From the NCBI RefSeq assembly GCF_011007365.1, contig NZ_WFKM01000001.1:248001-312000 (forward strand): a stretch of DNA of 64,000 nt, in the 5' to 3' direction. Origin of the DNA: Sphingobacterium sp. xlx-96 (lineage in GTDB: Bacteria; Bacteroidota; Bacteroidia; Sphingobacteriales; Sphingobacteriaceae). The notes below the pieces were generated by a model. The model worked only from the letters and a program-made list of their open reading frames with translations. It did not search any database and was not told the origin of the DNA. This document shows positions 26,496 through 33,772 of the stretch, one piece after another (positions within the stretch are counted from its first letter, which is position 1; the number at the start of each line of letters is the position of its first letter). A program made the translations under genes and the position numbers.

Positions 26496-27590
26496 ATGAA
26501 GCACCCTATTGTACACACTGACATAAAAGGTAGCAAAGATGCTAAAGGCTATACAATTTATTGCACTGCTACTATTGCAGGTAAAAAAGTAAGATTAAGA
26601 AAGAGAGTAAAAGAAGATGATTTTGATGACATTAAAGAATATTGGGAAAAGCTTTTAAAAAAAGGGTTAAACCCTTTAGTTGAAGAGGAAGAAAAGCAAT
26701 ACCATAATCTTACAACTGAATTAACAGTTACTGAAGCATTGCAAAGATTCAATGATGGTAATAATCATGTGTCAGGTACAACAGATGCATTTAAAAATAA
26801 AATAGGCCTATTAGAAAAAGATTATGGTGATTATCTAGTTAATCAAATTACCCCCTTACACTTAGAGGAAGTATTATTGAAAAAAATAAAAAGTGGTGAT
26901 TGGTCACAAAGCACAATCAAACACGCTTATATGGTTTTTTCAACCTTTTTCAACTATTGTGTTAAAGCAAAATTTTGTCCTGAAAATCCTGTACACTTTA
27001 TGAATAAACGGCTTAAAGCAATTAAAGATGCTAAAGCACGATATGTACCATTTTCTGATGAACATATGCCCCTTATAATGGATGAAATTAGACGGTTACG
27101 TGGTACTAAAGGTGATGATGTTTATTTGTTAGTAAATTTGATTTATCACGGTTGTATAAGGGTTAAAGAAGCTAGGCACCTGAAAGTAGGGGATTTTGAT
27201 TTAGATAAAAATGAAATAACAATTAGAGGTACAGTTAGTAAAACTAGAACACTTGGAGTTGTACCAATTTTTCCTGCATTACGTGAAGTACTGTTAGATT
27301 ATGAGATTGATAGAAGAGATAAAACTGAATCACTATTTAGGAGAAATAGCACATCAAGATTCAGGAAATACTTTGTTGATATACTTGAATATTTGGAGTT
27401 AGAAAATGAAGGGTATAGCCTGTATTGCTTCAAACATACTTCATGTGTACACAAGGTTATTAAGAATAAATGGCAACCTCACCAAATTCAGAAGCTTTGC
27501 CGTCATAGTAGTCTTGCTATGACAATGGAATACCTGAAAAAATTGGATTTGTTCACAGACTTTGATAATGTTGAATCAACAGCTATTTAA
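26496..27590 (+). CDS. Tyrosine recombinase / phage integrase
   Basis: 364 residues from the ATG at 26496; the longer frame from 26466 would begin inside the promoter. An N-terminal arm-binding part and a SAM-like core-binding domain ('LTVTEALQRFNDG' to 'YMVFSTFFNYCVKAKFCPENP') precede the catalytic domain. Arg222 ('HGCIRVKEAR'), Lys249, His337 ('LCRHSSLAMT') and Tyr346 are in place. Box II reads 'YCFKHTSC', with Lys where most members have Arg; this change is usual in Bacteroidota integrases. It integrates and, with a helper, excises the prophage. Outward-pointing repeats at both ends fit its arm sites. Confidence 0.9.
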   Translation: MKHPIVHTDIKGSKDAKGYTIYCTATIAGKKVRLRKRVKEDDFDDIKEYWEKLLKKGLNPLVEEEEKQYHNLTTELTVTEALQRFNDGNNHVSGTTDAFKNKIGLLEKDYGDYLVNQITPLHLEEVLLKKIKSGDWSQSTIKHAYMVFSTFFNYCVKAKFCPENPVHFMNKRLKAIKDAKARYVPFSDEHMPLIMDEIRRLRGTKGDDVYLLVNLIYHGCIRVKEARHLKVGDFDLDKNEITIRGTVSKTRTLGVVPIFPALREVLLDYEIDRRDKTESLFRRNSTSRFRKYFVDILEYLELENEGYSLYCFKHTSCVHKVIKNKWQPHQIQKLCRHSSLAMTMEYLKKLDLFTDFDNVESTAI

Positions 27591-27613
27591 TACTATTCAA
27601 TTTAAGACATTTT

Positions 27614-27639
27614 AAGGCTACTACACGGTAGCCTTTTTT
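27614..27639 (+). terminator. Terminator after the integrase gene
   Basis: AAGGCTAC and GTAGCCTT pair around a short loop and are followed by TTTTA. The stem belongs to the GGCTAYC family seen across the prophage. Confidence 0.8.
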
Positions 27640-28285
27640 ATTTAATATCAATATATCAATCCTGAATAATAATTGATTGTAGAGCCTGTATGCAGGTGGT
27701 GGGGGCGGAACCCTGTCTATGTTGATATCACTGTAACAATATACCGTGAGGTATTTATTTATGTTGGTGATAATGTTTATCCTGTAACACTGTTTTATCC
27801 TATTGAAGAAATTTTATTTTATTTTCAAATTGAAGTATAGAATTAAACTTAGTAATTACATTGTTTATACCTGTTGAAATAATAAGATAAACATAGTAAT
27901 TACCTATTGAAGATATTAATTTAATCTATTTAGTTTTATTCAATTTAATGAGTTATAAGAGACTTTAGTCTCAAGCTAAACATTGATATGAACATTGAAT
28001 AATAATTCATTCTATAACCTTATTTCTACCTTATGTTGATATTAAGAATAAACATAGTTTAAACCTGTTGAAGATATTATTATATCAATTGTTTCAACCA
28101 AATTTTTTAATTATTTAAACCTAATTGAAGATATTAATTCAATCTATGATGTTTAATTTAATGAGTTACTACTTACAGTATGTCAATTGTTTATTGTTAA
28201 CCCTACATTATCACAATCAAAACCAGAATCATTTTCATTCCCATTATCAAAACCATTATCAGAACCATAGGATGTAGACAGTAAT
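27640..28285. other. Long non-coding prophage region with dispersed repeats
   Basis: No open frame of note is seen in about 650 nt. Five copies of a degenerate ACCTRTTGAAGATATTAAT sequence lie at about 27798, 27869, 27902, 28063 and 28119. Two of them (27902 and 28119) belong to a longer imperfect duplication that runs on to a shared TTTAATGAGTTA about 50 nt later. A TGTTTAT/ATAAACA inverted pair lies near 27865-27895. A more GC-rich patch at 27680-27715 (GGTGGGGGCGGAACCC) stands out. Together with the iteron array to its right this looks like a replication or control region. Confidence 0.45.
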
Positions 28286-28287
28286 CA

Positions 28288-28392
28288 CGCCTGAAAGGTG
28301 ACTGAAACATGCCTGAACTATGACTGAATATATGACTAGATTAATGCCTGAAAGGTGACTGAAACATGCCTGAACTATGACTGAAGGGTGAT
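28288..28392 (+). repeat. Iteron-like array, TGMCTGAA every 11 bp
   Basis: The octamer TGCCTGAA or TGACTGAA (first copy CGCCTGAA) starts at 28288, 28299, 28310, 28321, 28345, 28356, 28367 and 28378, with a weaker TGACTAGA at 28333. Spacing is 11 bp, or 12 bp around the weak copy, so all copies face one side of the helix. The array is two halves of four units repeated at 57 bp. A very AT-rich stretch follows (28390-28530). This is the layout of iterons beside an unwinding element, or of a cooperative operator. Confidence 0.7.
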
Positions 28393-28528
28393 AGTATTAT
28401 TTTTAAAATAAAAATCATCATCAAACTTGTTTTTTTTCAATGTTGATATATATTTGATAATATACAAATACTTTGTTTAAATTTTTTCTTTCTAATTATC
28501 AATTAGTTATAATTATTTTTTGGATAAG

Positions 28529-28663
28529 ATGAAAAAATATATTTCAACTACTAAAAGTCAGAGTATTTATAATAAAAAAGAAACAATGTTATCATCAGGG
28601 ATAGGAGTAATTAACCTATCCCAATTTGAAAGGATGGTAACAGAAAGATTTAAAAAAAAATAA
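28529..28663 (+). CDS. Small ORF, 44 residues, unknown function
   Basis: An ATG at 28529 opens 44 codons ending 'INLSQFERMVTERFKKK'. A phage promoter-like TATTTAT at 28564-28570 lies inside it, 15 nt before an internal ATG at 28586, the usual spacing in this prophage, so the real product may be only 25 residues (MLSSGIGVINLSQFERMV...). The end is basic. It precedes the next gene by 4 nt and is probably translated with it. No family is recognised. Confidence 0.4.
   Translation: MKKYISTTKSQSIYNKKETMLSSGIGVINLSQFERMVTERFKKK
28564..28570 (+). promoter_or_regulatory. Phage promoter-like motif (TATTTAT)
   Basis: TATTTATAATAAAAAAGAAACA leads to an ATG at 28586. The downstream A-rich leader resembles that at 31206. 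Confidence 0.45.
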
Positions 28664-28667
28664 AAAG

Positions 28668-29534
28668 ATGATAACAGAAGTAAAAAAAGAATCACCAAGT
28701 AATGGTATAAAAGAAGAAAAAAATATTATAACTATTGGAGTACCACAGGACGTAATAGAAGATATAGAAATTGCAACAATTGGAAAAACACAACTATTTA
28801 GAAGTAAGGCTTTATTTTTAGTTTGGTTGATTAATAGGGGTGATAAATTAATAGGTCAAAAAGATTTTAATAATAAGTATTACCAATTACACACAAATGA
28901 ACATAGAAAGTTGTTTGGCAGTGATGATTTGGAAAAGTTGAAGAAGCTATTGATAGCTAACAATATAATAAAACAAACAGGTAATGCATCTGCTGAAGCA
29001 GGAAAATGTAATACATATCAGGCTGTTAAATGGTGGAAATTTAAAGGTAAAAATACAGAATTAATACACTTACCAACATCTTATGCTTTCCTTCAGAAGT
29101 TTAAGGAAATGAATTTTTGGGTGCTACCTAAAAGGGAACAAAAAATAGTTAAAGAATCATTAAATAATATAGAAAATAACTTAATTCAACAGGTAGAAGT
29201 AGAAAAACATGAAGTTGATGATGATAAACCATTTTTTGAAGTTGAAGAAGTAGTAATTGATATACCTGAAGATGTAAAGGTTATACAAATGATTACAGCA
29301 GTAAATGTAACTGAAGAAAATGAAATAAAATATACACCAACAAATACACCTGCAATTGATGAATATATAACACTTCAGAAGAATATGGGAGCAATAGAAA
29401 GTGTGGCAATTGAAAAGGCATTAAGAAAGTTTATTTTACCTGTTCAACCTGAAAGTTATAAGGAACAAACAAAAGTAAATATTCAATTTGCTGTAGATAG
29501 AATTTTTAAAAAGAAGTTAGTAAATGAAAATTAA
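28668..29534 (+). CDS. Putative DNA-binding / replication-initiator-like protein
   Basis: 288 residues, family not recognised. The first 125 residues look like a helical, possibly winged-helix region ('RSKALFLVWLINRGDKLI', 'NEHRKLFGSDDLEKLKKLLIANNIIKQTGN' then a beta-strand pair 'YQAVKWWKFKGKN'). A charged linker follows ('EVEKHEVDDDKPFFEVEEVV'), then a helical end. It is the first sizeable gene after the iteron array and AT-rich stretch, which is where a Rep protein or master regulator would lie; this is inference from position. Its end overlaps the next gene by 11 nt. Confidence 0.45.
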   Translation: MITEVKKESPSNGIKEEKNIITIGVPQDVIEDIEIATIGKTQLFRSKALFLVWLINRGDKLIGQKDFNNKYYQLHTNEHRKLFGSDDLEKLKKLLIANNIIKQTGNASAEAGKCNTYQAVKWWKFKGKNTELIHLPTSYAFLQKFKEMNFWVLPKREQKIVKESLNNIENNLIQQVEVEKHEVDDDKPFFEVEEVVIDIPEDVKVIQMITAVNVTEENEIKYTPTNTPAIDEYITLQKNMGAIESVAIEKALRKFILPVQPESYKEQTKVNIQFAVDRIFKKKLVNEN

Positions 29535-29964
29535 TGATATAACAAATAAACAAAAGTACCTGATAATCAAAAGATATATAAATGAAGGTAAAATACAGGA
29601 AAATGATTTTTTAAAGGGGTTTATGAATCAGGTGGCATTGCAGATATCTAAGTTGCACAAGCTTACAACTAAACAGATTGATATATTAGATAAGTATATA
29701 CATGATGTAGCATGTGGGATAAGTGAGGAAGATGGAAAATTGATTGTTGATTTAAATGCTGAAGCTGATAATATTGATGTGAAAGATTTATTATTTGGTG
29801 ATAGAGATGAAAGAGCTATGCAAGCACTTGAAAGAATTAAAAAGCAAAAGGAGGAGATGAGGAAATATAAAGAACAAAGTATTACAAATAGCTTGTTAAT
29901 TAATAATCAAGGTGAATTAATAAAGAAGTTGGAACAAAGACATAACCAACAAAACAATAAATAA
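29524..29964 (+). CDS. Early phage protein of unknown function, coiled-coil end
   Basis: 146 residues, starting inside the end of the preceding gene. The N-terminal half is helical ('KQKYLIIKRYINEGKIQENDFLKGF'), and the C-terminal third is a likely coiled coil ('ALERIKKQKEEMRKYKEQ' and 'ELIKKLEQRHNQQ'). A hairpin terminator follows. The overlap suggests it acts with the gene at 28668. No family is recognised. Confidence 0.55.
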   Translation: MKINDITNKQKYLIIKRYINEGKIQENDFLKGFMNQVALQISKLHKLTTKQIDILDKYIHDVACGISEEDGKLIVDLNAEADNIDVKDLLFGDRDERAMQALERIKKQKEEMRKYKEQSITNSLLINNQGELIKKLEQRHNQQNNK

Positions 29965-29988
29965 ATATTCCCAAAATATTTTTTGTTA

Positions 29989-30018
29989 GGGGTGCAATTC
30001 ATTTTGCATCCCTTTTTT
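29989..30018 (+). terminator. Terminator of the first early unit
   Basis: GGGGTGCAA and TTGCATCCC pair around TTCATT and a TTTTTT run follows. Confidence 0.8.
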
Positions 30019-30081
30019 ATGTCCTTTATATAATTTCAACGCTGATATATATTAGTTATAAGTAGTTAAAAAAAAGTGAAA

Positions 30082-30139
30082 ATAAATATGTCACTTTTCA
30101 TTTAGCTGACTATTTATAATAAAAATGAATAATGAATAG
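30082..30139 (+). promoter_or_regulatory. Early promoter cassette, copy 1
   Basis: This about 58-nt segment is nearly repeated at 30520-30578. Both have CACTTTT.CA, then ATTTAGCTGAC and TATTTAT (here 30111-30117), then AATGAATAATG with the start codon. A TATTTAT with a pyrimidine-rich box 17 nt upstream is the probable promoter. Confidence 0.55.
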
Positions 30140-30458
30140 AGAAAAAATAAGAGGATTATTATTGATTGCTATATGTATAATAGCAATATATTTTTTAGGT
30201 AATATTTTTTTAGGTAACGTTAATAAAAGGTATCAAAAAAAGAAAGAAATAATTGAAATGGTTGCTGAAACTATTTACAATATGAAAGTTAAAGTCGGAA
30301 AAGATACTTTAGATGTCGTTGGAGTAAATAAAGATTTAAAAATAATGTTGTCAAATGGTGCAGTATGTGATGAAGAGTATATGTATCAAAATTTAGTAAA
30401 TAAGTCTGATACTGTTACACTTCAACAACTTTCAAAAGATGTAAAGGATAGCCAATAA
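30132..30458 (+). CDS. Small membrane-anchored phage protein
   Basis: 108 residues. One membrane helix near the N-terminus ('GLLLIAICIIAIYFLGNIFLG', about 8-28) is followed by a charged soluble part, with 'KVKVGKDTLDVVGVNKDLKIMLSNG' looking like a small beta domain. Topology suggests a soluble part outside the cytoplasm. It is a single-gene unit between its own promoter cassette and a terminator whose loop holds the stop codon. It could be an exclusion or lysogeny function, but nothing in sequence proves it. Confidence 0.55.
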   Translation: MNREKIRGLLLIAICIIAIYFLGNIFLGNVNKRYQKKKEIIEMVAETIYNMKVKVGKDTLDVVGVNKDLKIMLSNGAVCDEEYMYQNLVNKSDTVTLQQLSKDVKDSQ

Positions 30459-30468
30459 AGCTATCCTT
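30444..30468 (+). terminator. Terminator with the stop codon in its loop
   Basis: AAGGATAGC and GCTATCCTT pair; the TAA of the preceding gene lies in the loop, and T's follow. Confidence 0.85.
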
Positions 30469-30519
30469 TTTTTATGGACTTTAAAAACCATCCACCCTAC
30501 ATTATTTTATAATAAAAAA

Positions 30520-30578
30520 AATAAATATTGGCACTTTTTCATTTAGCTGACTATTTATGAGAAAAATGAATAATGGAT
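30520..30578 (+). promoter_or_regulatory. Early promoter cassette, copy 2
   Basis: Near-copy of 30082-30139, with TATTTAT at 30552-30558 and the start codon 14 nt later. Copies differ at a few bases only. Confidence 0.55.
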
Positions 30579-31133
30579 AAATTTAAATTAATGGATGAAA
30601 TAGGGATTAGTTTGTTTTTAAAACTTTTTCCCAAGACTGAAGAAAAGATAATAATACCTGATGACCAATTTTCAAAGTATGATTTAATAGTTAGAGGTGA
30701 AGAACATGATAAATATGTAGAATTGAAATGCCTGAAGCAGGTAATATCACAGACCCTAACTAACCTAATTACAGTATCAGATTTTGATTATCTAACTAAA
30801 GAAGTACCAACAGGTGATAAATCACTTTATTGCCTCTTTGATGATAATGTGTGTGTTGTTTATGACCTAAAGGCGGTTCACCACCTGAATTTATATACAA
30901 TTGAAAAGAGGGGTAATTATAAATCTGAAATGAACCAAAATGATTATCACACTTCAGACTATGTGATAATTGATTACGCTGAATGCCTGAAGGCAGGCAT
31001 TGTTAAATGTTATGTTAAAAGTGGCAGTAAGCAATTAGCAGATTTCAAAATAACTGAAGTTTTAAAAAAATTAAAAACAGGTATAACAGAAGAGTTTTTA
31101 GATGATATTTTAGAAAAGATAAAAATAATCTAA
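30573..31133 (+). CDS. PD-(D/E)XK-like nuclease domain protein
   Basis: 186 residues. 'FSKYDLIVRGEEHDKYVELKCLK' gives the core of a PD-(D/E)XK nuclease: Asp37 on one strand and Glu50-x-Lys52 on the next. These folds include Holliday-junction resolvases, restriction enzymes and recombination nucleases. The spacing is right and surrounding strands are hydrophobic as expected, but the assignment is by motif only. It forms its own transcription unit, so it may be an early enzyme of DNA processing or defence against other DNA. Confidence 0.5.
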   Translation: MDKFKLMDEIGISLFLKLFPKTEEKIIIPDDQFSKYDLIVRGEEHDKYVELKCLKQVISQTLTNLITVSDFDYLTKEVPTGDKSLYCLFDDNVCVVYDLKAVHHLNLYTIEKRGNYKSEMNQNDYHTSDYVIIDYAECLKAGIVKCYVKSGSKQLADFKITEVLKKLKTGITEEFLDDILEKIKII

Positions 31134-31170
31134 CTGCTAATCAGAGCTTTAAAAATAATTTTAAAAAATT

Positions 31171-31189
31171 ATGCACTCAAAAAGTGCAT
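31171..31189 (+). terminator. Short hairpin, probable terminator
   Basis: ATGCACT and AGTGCAT pair around CAAAA; TTTACTTTTT follows. Confidence 0.55.
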
Positions 31190-31205
31190 TTACTTTTTGA
31201 AGGGA

Positions 31206-31212
31206 TATTTAT
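31206..31212 (+). promoter_or_regulatory. Phage promoter-like motif
   Basis: GATATTTATAATAAAGAAG, with the ATG 16 nt after the motif at 31229. A TACTTTTTGA box lies about 15 nt upstream. Confidence 0.5.
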
Positions 31213-31228
31213 AATAAAGAAGATACAA

Positions 31229-31456
31229 ATGGAAATAGAAAACTTGATGTTTGAGGTAAAAGATATACTAAACAATGACCAATTGAACATAATATATCTG
31301 ATTAGCTGTATACAGGATATAAAGGAAAATAAAGAAGGTGATGAAGATGATGGTACAGCTATTAGAATACAATACCTGAAGAACATTCAAAAAGTGATGG
31401 AGCAGAAAGAACAATATGAGATTTGCCAAAAAATAGAAGAATTAATAAAAAAATAA
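31229..31456 (+). CDS. Small acidic phage protein, unknown function
   Basis: 75 residues from the ATG at 31229. An upstream GTG at 31184 would lie in the hairpin and promoter. The protein is mainly helical and acidic with 'ENKEGDEDDGT' in the middle, and ends in lysines. It begins a long run of small, closely packed genes reaching to 34595. Function unknown. Confidence 0.55.
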   Translation: MEIENLMFEVKDILNNDQLNIIYLISCIQDIKENKEGDEDDGTAIRIQYLKNIQKVMEQKEQYEICQKIEELIKK

Positions 31457-31458
31457 AA

Positions 31459-31800
31459 ATGAGAGTAGAAGAAATAAAAGTATTGCAAACAGAAGTAGAT
31501 AGACTACAACAGGAAGATGTAAAGTTTGCTGTTAAGTACAAGTTGAATAAACTGAATAAAGAGCTAAAAGAAATTACTGAGCAAGCAGAAACAAAAAGAA
31601 TTGAGCTTTTAAATAAATATGGTGTATTACCTGAAGGGGAATCACAATATATTTTTGAATCTGATGAAAATGCAACAAGTTTTTCAGCAGAATATAATGC
31701 TGTAATGAATGAGGATATTGAAATAACACACAGTTTTTCAATTGAAGATTTTGAAAATGTGACAGGGTTTTATAACCAAATTTTTGATTTAATTAATTAA
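31459..31800 (+). CDS. Small coiled-coil phage protein, unknown function
   Basis: 113 residues from the ATG at 31459, two bases after the preceding stop. The first 55 residues form a strong coiled coil ('IKVLQTEVDRLQQEDVKF', 'LNKLNKELKEITEQAETKRIELLNKY'). The rest is acidic and may fold as strands ('AEYNAVMNEDIEITHSFSIEDFENV'). Unknown function. Confidence 0.55.
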   Translation: MRVEEIKVLQTEVDRLQQEDVKFAVKYKLNKLNKELKEITEQAETKRIELLNKYGVLPEGESQYIFESDENATSFSAEYNAVMNEDIEITHSFSIEDFENVTGFYNQIFDLIN

Positions 31801-31806
31801 GAAGAT

Positions 31807-32208
31807 ATGATAAAAATAAATGATGAAATAAAAGCATTTGGTGGATGGTCTACCACAGATGCAGTAGCTAAAGTAAGTAGCTACACATACAATAAAGGTG
31901 TAGAAGTAAGGTATAATACAATGGCAACACCACCAACAGGTGGAAATTCAGAACCTGTAACAATTGAGAATGAAAAAACAACAATTAAAATTCAATTGCA
32001 GGTATTTAAAAGCATTGAAGATTATAATGCAGGTGAAGGTTCATTTTCACCTAAAGATTATAGTTTCTTACCGTTAAATTTTGAAATGATTTTAAATAAT
32101 GATTTTGTATTGAATATTGATAATGTTGAAGTAAAAGTAGTTGAACATTTAACACAACTAGGTAGAAATGTAGAAGTGATTGGTGAAGAAGTAATTGATG
32201 AAGAATAA
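31807..32208 (+). CDS. Phage protein of unknown function, beta-rich
   Basis: 133 residues. Strand-like stretches alternate with turns ('VSSYTYNKGVEVRYNTMATPPTGG', 'KTTIKIQLQVFKSIEDY', 'FVLNIDNVEVKVVEHL'), ending acidic. No family is recognised. It overlaps the next small gene by 11 nt. Confidence 0.5.
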   Translation: MIKINDEIKAFGGWSTTDAVAKVSSYTYNKGVEVRYNTMATPPTGGNSEPVTIENEKTTIKIQLQVFKSIEDYNAGEGSFSPKDYSFLPLNFEMILNNDFVLNIDNVEVKVVEHLTQLGRNVEVIGEEVIDEE

Positions 32209-32359
32209 GGAAAATAAAGATTGGATAGATAGATTATTAGAATTGGGTTATACTAAGGATATTATTCTATCTATCCTTATTAATAATGAAAGGGTTAAGG
32301 GGAATTTGATAAACCTGATTGAGATTTTAAGTATTAAAGAAGATGGTGGAAGTAATTAG
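32198..32359 (+). CDS. Small phage protein, 53 residues
   Basis: An ATG at 32198 inside the end of the preceding gene opens 53 codons ('MKNKENKDWIDRLLELGYTK', then 'DIILSILINNERVKGNLINL'). It overlaps the start of the next gene by 17 nt. The helical sequence and the overlaps on both sides support real translation. It would look like a small helix-turn-helix-type or adaptor protein; function unknown. Confidence 0.5.
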   Translation: MKNKENKDWIDRLLELGYTKDIILSILINNERVKGNLINLIEILSIKEDGGSN

Positions 32360-32606
32360 TAGTGCATTTGTGATTGCTTTAGTAGTGAATAGTCTATTGC
32401 AAATGCCAGGATACAAGTATTTAAAAAAGTATGGTAGACCCTTAAATTGTGTTTTTTGTATGTGTTTTTGGATTTCAGTAATAATTGGTGTGTTTAACTT
32501 ACATAGTCTTACCACCTTGCAGATGTTGTTTGTGACATTATCAACACCTTTTTTAGGGTTGTTAATTGAGAGGGTAAAGGATGCTTTACCGATTAAAATA
32601 AGTTAA
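32343..32606 (+). CDS. Small membrane protein with Cys-x-x-Cys motif (DUF1360-like)
   Basis: 87 residues. Two or three membrane helices ('VISSAFVIALVVNSLL', 'FCMCFWISVIIGVFNL', 'MLFVTLSTPFLGLLIE') flank 'LNCVFCMCFW'. The C-x-x-C next to FW resembles the small DUF1360-like membrane proteins that recur in phages of Bacteroidota and Firmicutes. The role is unknown. It overlaps the small gene before it. Confidence 0.5.
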   Translation: MVEVISSAFVIALVVNSLLQMPGYKYLKKYGRPLNCVFCMCFWISVIIGVFNLHSLTTLQMLFVTLSTPFLGLLIERVKDALPIKIS

Positions 32607-32614
32607 AATAAAGG

Positions 32615-33274
32615 TTGGATATAAATAAAAGAAGAGATGAAATAATTACCGAGTTATGGGAAACGGGGAGGATTAACGGGTTATATATGGGTATATATTC
32701 TAAGAGTAAAGAAAATCCTATTAAAGTATATATCAAAAGGTGGTTAGTAATGAAAGGTATAAAAACAAACCTTAATGAAATGATAGATGATTTTTATTCT
32801 GAGTTGTTTGTACACATTTCCAAGATAAAAGCAGAAAGTGTAACAGATAAAAATGGAAAAGTAATGAAAGGAATCGTTGAACTAGCAGAGAACCCACGCC
32901 ACCTAACCGCTATGATTTGTTGGATTGCAAAATGCCAATTGTTTTTAGAACGCACTGAAAAAAAGAAACATCCTAATGTTAGTTATTTTGAAAAAACTGA
33001 TTTCAATTCATTAAATAGAATAAATAGTAATGGTATTGAATTAGATGTATTTGTTGAAGAAGAAGATAAAGAAGAAGATTATTCCAATTTCAAAAGAGAC
33101 TATAACATAACTGTAGAAGAAGTAATTGAACAAATGACCCCTGAAGAATTAGAATTATTCAATGAAGTGGCTTTTAAAAAAGGTAGGATTTTAAAAGCTG
33201 AAAAAACAGCATGGGAAAACAAAGAAATTGAAGTTTACAATATTGTAAACAGAATAAAATTTAACAGAAATTAA
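32615..33274 (+). CDS. Possible sigma-factor-like or DNA-binding protein
   Basis: 219 residues starting at TTG 32615. An in-frame TAA lies just upstream and the next ATG would cut off a conserved-looking start, so TTG is probably real. 'NEMIDDFYSELFVHISKIKAE', then 'NPRHLTAMICWIAKCQLFLERTEKKKH', has the layout of sigma region 2 of ECF-like factors. A later helical part ('TVEEVIEQMTPEELELFNEVAFKKG') stands where region 4 would be. Similarity is weak and I infer it from layout. If right, it might read the phage promoter motif. It is in one operon with the small genes around it. Confidence 0.35.
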   Translation: MDINKRRDEIITELWETGRINGLYMGIYSKSKENPIKVYIKRWLVMKGIKTNLNEMIDDFYSELFVHISKIKAESVTDKNGKVMKGIVELAENPRHLTAMICWIAKCQLFLERTEKKKHPNVSYFEKTDFNSLNRINSNGIELDVFVEEEDKEEDYSNFKRDYNITVEEVIEQMTPEELELFNEVAFKKGRILKAEKTAWENKEIEVYNIVNRIKFNRN

Positions 33275-33277
33275 AAA

Positions 33278-33772
33278 ATGATAAGTATAAAAGAAAAAGA
33301 ATTATTAGAAGAATTAAAAACAATAGAGGATATCTTAAATAAAATTAAGAACAATGTGCAAAATGTTAGCATTAATACTAATACAGTGAATCAATTGAAT
33401 AGTATTGCTAAACTAGCACAGGAAGCATATCCACAGACAAAATTTGCACAAAATATTTGTGATGGTTGTAGCAATGATATTTTGAAATTCATCAAAATGA
33501 TGGTACCAATATATGACAGGTTAATGAGAAATGATGAAGTTGAAGTTATTGATGAAGAAGATAAAGAAGCAGAATTTTATAAAAAATTATTTACTCTACC
33601 TGATGGTACACATATTATTGAAGTTGATGAAGAACCAATTGTTGGTAGTGTTGAATACAATGCTAAAAATGTAAATGAGGTTAACCCATTTAATCCAATT
33701 GGACATGATAATATTGAAGAAGTAAAAGAATCCGCACCCAAAAAGGCAGGTAGAAAGGCTAAGGGTAAATAA
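33278..33772 (+). CDS. Phage protein with basic AGRKAKGK tail
   Basis: 164 residues. A helical N-terminus ('KELLEELKTIEDILNKIKNN') is followed by a region with two cysteines ('QNICDGCSNDIL'), an acidic middle, and a basic C-terminal 'APKKAGRKAKGK'. The same basic motif, also at DNA level, occurs inside the next gene. The basic end could bind DNA. Its stop shares a base with the next ATG (TAATG). Confidence 0.5.
   Translation: MISIKEKELLEELKTIEDILNKIKNNVQNVSINTNTVNQLNSIAKLAQEAYPQTKFAQNICDGCSNDILKFIKMMVPIYDRLMRNDEVEVIDEEDKEAEFYKKLFTLPDGTHIIEVDEEPIVGSVEYNAKNVNEVNPFNPIGHDNIEEVKESAPKKAGRKAKGK

Noticed and set aside
28288..28392. Regular short repeats that might be taken for a CRISPR array
   Set aside because: Units are 8 bp at 11-bp steps, without spacers of 25-40 bp and with no cas genes nearby; an iteron or operator array fits better.
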